Positions 59,225 through 64,000 of a DNA stretch of 64,000 nucleotides are shown piece after piece. Source of the stretch: Paenarthrobacter histidinolovorans (GTDB lineage Bacteria; Actinomycetota; Actinomycetes; Actinomycetales; Micrococcaceae); the NCBI RefSeq assembly GCF_014647595.1, contig NZ_BMPM01000008.1:1-64000 (forward strand), in the 5' to 3' direction. The stretch's first letter is position 1. Each line of letters starts with the position of its first letter. Under the pieces are notes generated by a model. The model saw only the letters and a program-made list of their open reading frames with translations, was not told where the DNA came from and did no database searches. A program made the position numbers and the translations under genes.

Positions 59225-60502
59225 GTGTCCACACCTGCATCCAAAACCGGTTCCCCGACGCCCTCCGTGGCCTCGGGAACGTCACCCACACCAGCGCGGC
59301 GCGGACTGCTGCCGTCCCTGGCTTTCACCTCCATGGTGCTGTTTGCCACGTATGCCGGGCTGACAGCGGTGTTGCTGCCCAACCAGGTGGCCGGCATTGA
59401 CGAGGCAAACAAGATCGCCAACTTTGCCGCCGTCTCCACCGTCTCTTTCATCTTCACCTTGTTCGCCCAGCCGATAGTCGGCGCTTTCAGTGACCGCACG
59501 CGCAGCAGGCTCGGCCGACGCGCACCGTGGATGCTCATGGGCGCGGCAGGTGGTGCGATCTTCCTGATGGGCCTAGGCAGCCTGGACTCGATCCTCTGGA
59601 TCACGGTCTTCTGGGTGATCATCCAGGTTTCCCTGAATGCTCTCCAAGGACCCCTCACAGCGATCGTTCCGGACCGCTTTCCCCGCGAACGCCGTGGCGT
59701 GGCTTCTGCCATGGTGGGGGTCGGGACCATGGCGGGGTCGACAGCAGGCGTCCTAGTGGCGGGCAACCTGGCCAAAGACGCGGGCACTGGCTATACCGTC
59801 TTCGGAACCGCCATCCTTGTGACCGCGCTGCTCTTCGTCCTTCTCAACCGCGATTTCCCGAGTACCGGCGCGCCGAGAACGCCGTTCAGCTGGAAACAGT
59901 TCTTTGCAGGATTCTGGATCAGCCCCCGCAAGCACCCGGACTTTGCCTGGGCGTTTGCCGCCCGGTTCTTCTTCATCCTCGGCTACTTCCTGGTCTTCAC
60001 CTTCCAGCTCTACATTCTCACCGACTTCATCGGCCTGAGCCTGACGGACGCCAACGGAGCCATTGGCCTGCTCAGCCTCGCCGGACTGGGCTCCACCCTC
60101 CTTGCAGTGACGCTGGGCGGATGGTGGAGTGACAAAATCGGCAGGCGCAAGGTGTTCATCTATGTGGCAGCAGCCTTCATGGTGGTGGGACTCTCCTTCC
60201 CGATTCTCATGCCGAACATGACCGGCATGATCATCATGGGCATCATCAACGGGATCGGCTTTGGCCTCTATATGGCGTGCGACACGGCCCTCATGACCGA
60301 AGTTCTGCCTGGCGGCGGCAAGGCCGCCGGCAAGGACCTGGGCATCCTCAACATCGCAAACAACATCCCCCAGGCCCTGAGTCCCATAGTGGCCGGAGTG
60401 CTCATCACCTCAGTCGGCGGCTATCCCGCGCTCTTCATCTTTGCCATGGTCTCTGTGGCCATCGCCGGCCTTGTACTCATCCCCATCAGAACCGTTCGCT
60501 AG
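59225..60502 (+). CDS. MFS transporter, probable sugar or glycoside permease
   Basis: A 425-residue twelve-helix transporter. The MFS motif between helices 2 and 3 is GAFSDRTRSRLGRRAPWM; a second copy appears as GGWWSDKIGRRKVF after helix 8. The start is GTG at 59225, just after GAGGAG; earlier starts lack a site. It is coupled in layout to the esterase and GH3 genes, so the cargo is likely an oligosaccharide or a glycoside that the GH3 enzyme then cleaves. Confidence 0.9.
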   Translation: MSTPASKTGSPTPSVASGTSPTPARRGLLPSLAFTSMVLFATYAGLTAVLLPNQVAGIDEANKIANFAAVSTVSFIFTLFAQPIVGAFSDRTRSRLGRRAPWMLMGAAGGAIFLMGLGSLDSILWITVFWVIIQVSLNALQGPLTAIVPDRFPRERRGVASAMVGVGTMAGSTAGVLVAGNLAKDAGTGYTVFGTAILVTALLFVLLNRDFPSTGAPRTPFSWKQFFAGFWISPRKHPDFAWAFAARFFFILGYFLVFTFQLYILTDFIGLSLTDANGAIGLLSLAGLGSTLLAVTLGGWWSDKIGRRKVFIYVAAAFMVVGLSFPILMPNMTGMIIMGIINGIGFGLYMACDTALMTEVLPGGGKAAGKDLGILNIANNIPQALSPIVAGVLITSVGGYPALFIFAMVSVAIAGLVLIPIRTVR

Positions 60503-60513
60503 GAATCCGTTCA

Positions 60514-62019
60514 ATGACCCACCCACCGATTTCCCCAGACTTTGTTGACGTTACGACGGCGGCAGGCACCGTCCGCGGCCGCCGTCGGGATGGCTCTGCA
60601 GCCTTCCTCGGCATACCTTTTGCCGAACCGCCCGTGGGCGAATTGCGTTTCGCCGCACCGGTGCCGCACCGGCCGTGGGACGGTGTGCGGGACGCCACGG
60701 AGTTCGGCGCCACGCCGCAGCGGATCGGCCTTGCCGAAGTCACCATCATTCCCGAACCGTCCATTGCCGGAGATTCCACTCTCAACCTGAACGTCTTCAC
60801 ACCTGGTCCTGCCCTGTCAGCGGACCGCGGCCTCCCCGTCCTGGTGTGGATCCACGGCGGGGGTTACCTGGCCGGCTCGCCCGCCAGCCCTTGGTACGAC
60901 GGCGCCGCTTTCAACCGCGACGGCGTCGTGACCGTCAGCATCTCGTACCGCCTGGGCTTTGACGGATTCGGCTGGATCGCCGATGCACCCCATAACCGGG
61001 GCGTACTGGACTGGATCCTTGCTCTTGAATGGGTGCAGGAGAACATTGCCGCCTTCGGGGGAGATCCATCGCGCGTGACCGTTGCCGGCCAGTCCGCTGG
61101 AGGGGGAGCTGCACTGACCTTGCTCACAGTTCCCCGCGCTCAGGACTTGTTTGAACGGATCATCTCCCTCTCCGGCGTTCCCACCGAAATGACGTTGGAG
61201 CAGGCGGTGGAGGCTGGCCGCCGCCTGGCTTGGCTCGGCGGTGTCGAGTCCACCAGGAAGTCCCTCACCGCACTGTCCGAACAGCGGGTGCTGGAACTTC
61301 AGACGCAGCTCTCTCCGTTGGGAGGACCACCGGAAGAGGACCCCGTTCGGGGCATAGCAAGCTTGCTGAAGGAGGGCCTGGCATTCGGGCCCTATGTTGA
61401 CGGGCGCCTGATCCCGCGGGCAACCGTGGACGCTATCCGCGCGGGCCAAGGTTCGGCCAAAGCGCTGATGCTCGGCGCCACTGACCACGAGTTCACCATG
61501 ATGCTCGCTGGTTCCCGTCACCGCTTGCCGGACGTGCCGGATCCGGCCTTGCTGACCCGGGTAGGGGCTTCCATGGAAGCAGCCGGGAGGTACACCGCGG
61601 ACCATCCTGGCCTGGACAGTGCGCAGTTGCTGGGCCAGTTCGTGACGGATTCCATGTTCAGGGCACCTGCGCTCCGTGTGGCCGAAGCAAGGGCCGGTTC
61701 CACCGCCCCCACCTGGCTCTACCGCTTCGCATGGCGGTCTCCCGTTACGGGGGAGGCGGGCCACTGCCTTGATGTGCCGTTCTTCTTTGACATGACCGAC
61801 GCCGAACGGGTCACCGCTGTTGCGGGAGCGGAGCCTCCGGCAACTTTGGCCGGCGACGTGCACGGGGCCGCCGTTGCCTTCGTCAGGACCGGCCAGCCCG
61901 GCTGGACGCCCTGGGACGCCGGAGATCACCAGATCCGTGTGTTTGACCTGCCGAGCGTCGATATTCGGGACGGCTACGAAGACGTCCGGTCCCTTCAGAC
62001 CGTCCCGGCAGCCCGGTAG
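60514..62019 (+). CDS. Carboxylesterase family (type B) alpha/beta hydrolase
   Basis: A 501-residue type-B carboxylesterase. The nucleophile elbow is GQSAGG near residue 194, the oxyanion region VLVWIHGGGYLAGSP near 110, and the catalytic His lies in TGEAGHCLDVPFFF. The catalytic acid is likely the Glu in GATDHEFT. It has no signal peptide, so it works on imported substrate, perhaps acyl or acetyl esters of sugars given the neighbours. An AGGAA site precedes the ATG, 12 bases after the transporter stop. Confidence 0.92.
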   Translation: MTHPPISPDFVDVTTAAGTVRGRRRDGSAAFLGIPFAEPPVGELRFAAPVPHRPWDGVRDATEFGATPQRIGLAEVTIIPEPSIAGDSTLNLNVFTPGPALSADRGLPVLVWIHGGGYLAGSPASPWYDGAAFNRDGVVTVSISYRLGFDGFGWIADAPHNRGVLDWILALEWVQENIAAFGGDPSRVTVAGQSAGGGAALTLLTVPRAQDLFERIISLSGVPTEMTLEQAVEAGRRLAWLGGVESTRKSLTALSEQRVLELQTQLSPLGGPPEEDPVRGIASLLKEGLAFGPYVDGRLIPRATVDAIRAGQGSAKALMLGATDHEFTMMLAGSRHRLPDVPDPALLTRVGASMEAAGRYTADHPGLDSAQLLGQFVTDSMFRAPALRVAEARAGSTAPTWLYRFAWRSPVTGEAGHCLDVPFFFDMTDAERVTAVAGAEPPATLAGDVHGAAVAFVRTGQPGWTPWDAGDHQIRVFDLPSVDIRDGYEDVRSLQTVPAAR

Positions 62020-62095
62020 ACCGCCGTCGACCCTTTCCAGGCAGCCGGGTTCAACCCGCCGCCTGCTGCACGCATCACCCAAGGAGAGAAACCTC

Positions 62096-63883
62096 ATGAC
62101 CGATACCACCGATACCAAAGCATCGGCCGGGCCCGCCCGTTTTCAAGATTCTTCCCTGCCGCTTGACGAGCGTGTTGAGTTGCTCCTGGCACAGATGACG
62201 CTCGAAGAGAAAGCCGGACTCTTCTTCCAGACCATGGTCGTCATCGATGAGAACGGACACCTGACGGAGCCGAACTTCGGGGCGCCGTCAACGCAGGAGT
62301 TCATTGTGGGTAAGCACATGACCCACTTCAACGTTTTCGGAACTCCCGCTACAGCGCGGCACATGGCCGAATGGCACAACAAGCTTCAGAGCCTGGCGGC
62401 GTCAACGCGTCTGGGCATTCCTGTGACGCTCTCCACCGATCCCAGGCATTCCTTCACCGAAAACCCCGGAACAGCAATGATGGCCGGCGTCTTTTCGGAG
62501 TGGCCTGAACCTCTGGGGCTCGCTGCCATCGGTGATGAAAACCTCGTGGAGCAATTCGGTGACATCGCCCGCCAGGAGTACACCGCCGTCGGACTCCGCG
62601 TGGCACTGCACCCGCAGATCGACCTGACAACCGAACCGCGCTGGTCGCGCCAAATCGGCACCTTCGGTGAAGACGCCGAACTTACCGGCCGGCTCGCGGC
62701 TGCCTACATCCGCGGCTTCCAAGGGCCGCAACTGGGCCCGGGATCCGTGGCAACCATGACCAAGCACTTTCCCGGCGGCGGGCCGCAGCGGGACGGCGAA
62801 GACCCGCACTTCGCGTACGGCCGGGAGCAGGAATACCCGGGTGGCCGGTTCGACTATCACCTCAAGCCGTTCGAGGCAGCTTTCGACGCCGGGACCAGCC
62901 AAATCATGCCGTACTACGGCATGCCGGTGGGCACTGAATACGAAGAAGTGGGTTTCGGTTTCAACAAGAGCGTCATCACCGGACTGCTACGGGAGCGCTA
63001 CGGTTTTGACGGCATCGTGTGCACTGACTGGGGCCTGTTGAGTGACTCGGACATCATGGGCGACCAGTTTCCCGCCAGGGCTTGGGGCGTGGAGCACCTT
63101 ACCGTCCGTGAGCGCATGGTCAAGGTCCTTGAAGCCGGTGTGGATCAATTCGGCGGGGAGTACATCCCCGAACTCCTGGTGGATGTGGTCCGCAGCGGTG
63201 AAGTAACCGAAGAGCGGATCGATGAGTCCGCGTGGCGGCTGCTACGGGAAAAGTTTGTGCTGGGCCTCTTTGACGACCCCTGCGTTGACCCCGGCAAAGC
63301 CGAAGCTGTGGTGGGTAGCAGCGCCTTCCGGGCCGCCGGCCAGGCTGCCCAGCGCGCAGCCATCACGGTTCTGACGAACACCGGCAATGTTCCCACTCTC
63401 CCGCTGACCAAGGGGATCAAAGTCTACGTGGAGGGAATCGACAGGATTGAAGCGTCCAGGTACGGCAACGTTGTAGACACTCCGGAACACGCGGATGTAG
63501 CCATCCTCAGGCTGCAGGCGCCGTTCGAAAACCGCGGCACGGCCTTCGAAAATTACTTCCATGCGGGCTCTCTGGAGTTCCCCGCCGGGCAGGTACAGCG
63601 AGTGCTCGAGATTGCTGCCGTGGTGCCCACCGTTGTGGACGTCTTCCTCGAACGGCCTGCCATTCTGACGCCTTTCATCAACGAAGTAGCCGCCGCCGTC
63701 GTGAACTTCGGGGCCGGCGACGACGCGCTCCTGGACGTGCTGTTCGGCGAGGCCCAACCGCTCGGATCGCTCCCTATGGACTTGCCGTCCAGTACGGCGG
63801 CCGTCGAGGCGAGCCGCCCGGATGTCCCCTTTGACACCGTCGATCCGCTGTTCAGGTTTGGACACGGACTGCGCTACTCCTAG
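62096..63883 (+). CDS. Glycoside hydrolase family 3 (beta-glucosidase-like)
   Basis: A 595-residue GH3 enzyme without a signal peptide. The substrate-binding KHFPGGGP is near residue 222 and the nucleophile Asp is in FDGIVCTDWGLL near residue 310. The C-terminal domain (VDVFLERPAILTPF, VVNFGAGDDALLDVLFGEAQ, ending in LFRFGHGLRYS) is complete. It likely removes beta-linked glucosyl or xylosyl units from an imported glycoside. The start at 62096 has AAGGAGAG. It is the last gene of the transporter/esterase/glycosidase unit, with nothing recognisable in the final 117 bases. Confidence 0.93.
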   Translation: MTDTTDTKASAGPARFQDSSLPLDERVELLLAQMTLEEKAGLFFQTMVVIDENGHLTEPNFGAPSTQEFIVGKHMTHFNVFGTPATARHMAEWHNKLQSLAASTRLGIPVTLSTDPRHSFTENPGTAMMAGVFSEWPEPLGLAAIGDENLVEQFGDIARQEYTAVGLRVALHPQIDLTTEPRWSRQIGTFGEDAELTGRLAAAYIRGFQGPQLGPGSVATMTKHFPGGGPQRDGEDPHFAYGREQEYPGGRFDYHLKPFEAAFDAGTSQIMPYYGMPVGTEYEEVGFGFNKSVITGLLRERYGFDGIVCTDWGLLSDSDIMGDQFPARAWGVEHLTVRERMVKVLEAGVDQFGGEYIPELLVDVVRSGEVTEERIDESAWRLLREKFVLGLFDDPCVDPGKAEAVVGSSAFRAAGQAAQRAAITVLTNTGNVPTLPLTKGIKVYVEGIDRIEASRYGNVVDTPEHADVAILRLQAPFENRGTAFENYFHAGSLEFPAGQVQRVLEIAAVVPTVVDVFLERPAILTPFINEVAAAVVNFGAGDDALLDVLFGEAQPLGSLPMDLPSSTAAVEASRPDVPFDTVDPLFRFGHGLRYS

Positions 63884-64000
63884 AAGAGCCTGCGTTACAC
63901 CTGGAAGACGGGAGGGACGGAGCCGGGTAGTTCCGGCCACTCGCTCCAGTTTTGGCCCAGAGTGCTGAGGGGACAGTACAGCTATCCACGTCCCGGTACC

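Noticed and set aside
60817-62118. 433-residue open frame antisense to the esterase gene
   Set aside because: It is antisense to a gene with a clear catalytic triad; no recognisable protein is encoded.
63884-64000. Start of a further gene at the right edge
   Set aside because: No start with a ribosome binding site and no coding pattern in the last 117 bases.

Overview
The window is from a high-GC Gram-positive actinobacterium, most likely an Arthrobacter/Paenarthrobacter-type soil Micrococcaceae. The grounds are high-GC third codon positions, tightly coupled ATGA/GTGA gene overlaps, many GTG starts, an HU protein of actinobacterial type, a CopD-CtaG fusion, an OtsB-GH15 fusion and a large load of catabolic modules. 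No phage genes, insertion sequences, CRISPR arrays or tRNAs were seen. The strain cannot be named from the sequence alone.

Layout. 1-100: 3' end of a 5S rRNA and the terminator of its rRNA operon. 0.1-11.1 kb: housekeeping and orphan genes (patatin-like hydrolase, a GNAT gene with an internal gap, HU, CopD-CtaG coupled to a thioredoxin/NHL protein, a DUF559 gene between short inverted repeats, a membrane-anchored protein, a HerA-like ATPase coupled to a GNAT). 11.2-20.7 kb: a divergent FAD/NAD(P) protein and a seven-gene operon with an amino-acid-type ABC importer, three luciferase-like flavin monooxygenase-family proteins and a DUF1684 protein, probably for uptake and oxidative opening of a sulfur- or nitrogen-containing small molecule. 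20.8-24.5 kb: a secreted FG-GAP protein, a GNAT and a threonine/serine dehydratase. 23.7-27.9 kb: a D-threonate-type module (KdgT permease, DUF1537 kinase, PdxA2, DeoR regulator) with a perfect 15-bp inverted repeat upstream. 28.0-30.3 kb: a second copy of the binding-protein plus luciferase-like pair. 30.4-34.6 kb: an OtsB-GH15 fusion whose phosphatase site is degenerate, an AEC transporter and panD.

34.7-40.2 kb: a four-gene operon (styrene/indole-monooxygenase-like protein, metal-dependent amidohydrolase, flavin reductase, OsmC) facing a TetR regulator across a 790-bp region with two separate tandem-repeat arrays. This is the best candidate in the window for an uncharacterised catabolic system. 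40.2-46.4 kb: a complete L-rhamnose catabolic operon (rhaM-rhaI-rhaDW-rhaB) and its divergent LacI regulator, sharing a 10-bp inverted repeat. 46.5-49.8 kb: an M20 amidohydrolase coupled to a LysR gene, and a second, divergent LysR. 50.0-54.2 kb: a RidA / Asp-Glu-racemase-like / amino-acid ABC operon. 54.3-57.8 kb: an SDR and an acyl-CoA synthetase facing a GAF-LuxR regulator. 57.9-63.9 kb: a ROK regulator, MFS sugar transporter, carboxylesterase and GH3 glycosidase, a likely glycoside-utilisation locus.

Non-coding structure. Three copies of a 66-bp palindromic repeat (11133-11198, 33003-33068, 46421-46486) sit at gene ends and in two cases lie against or supply stop codons. One of them contains a perfect 58-bp palindrome. 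A different long inverted repeat lies at 20661-20766.
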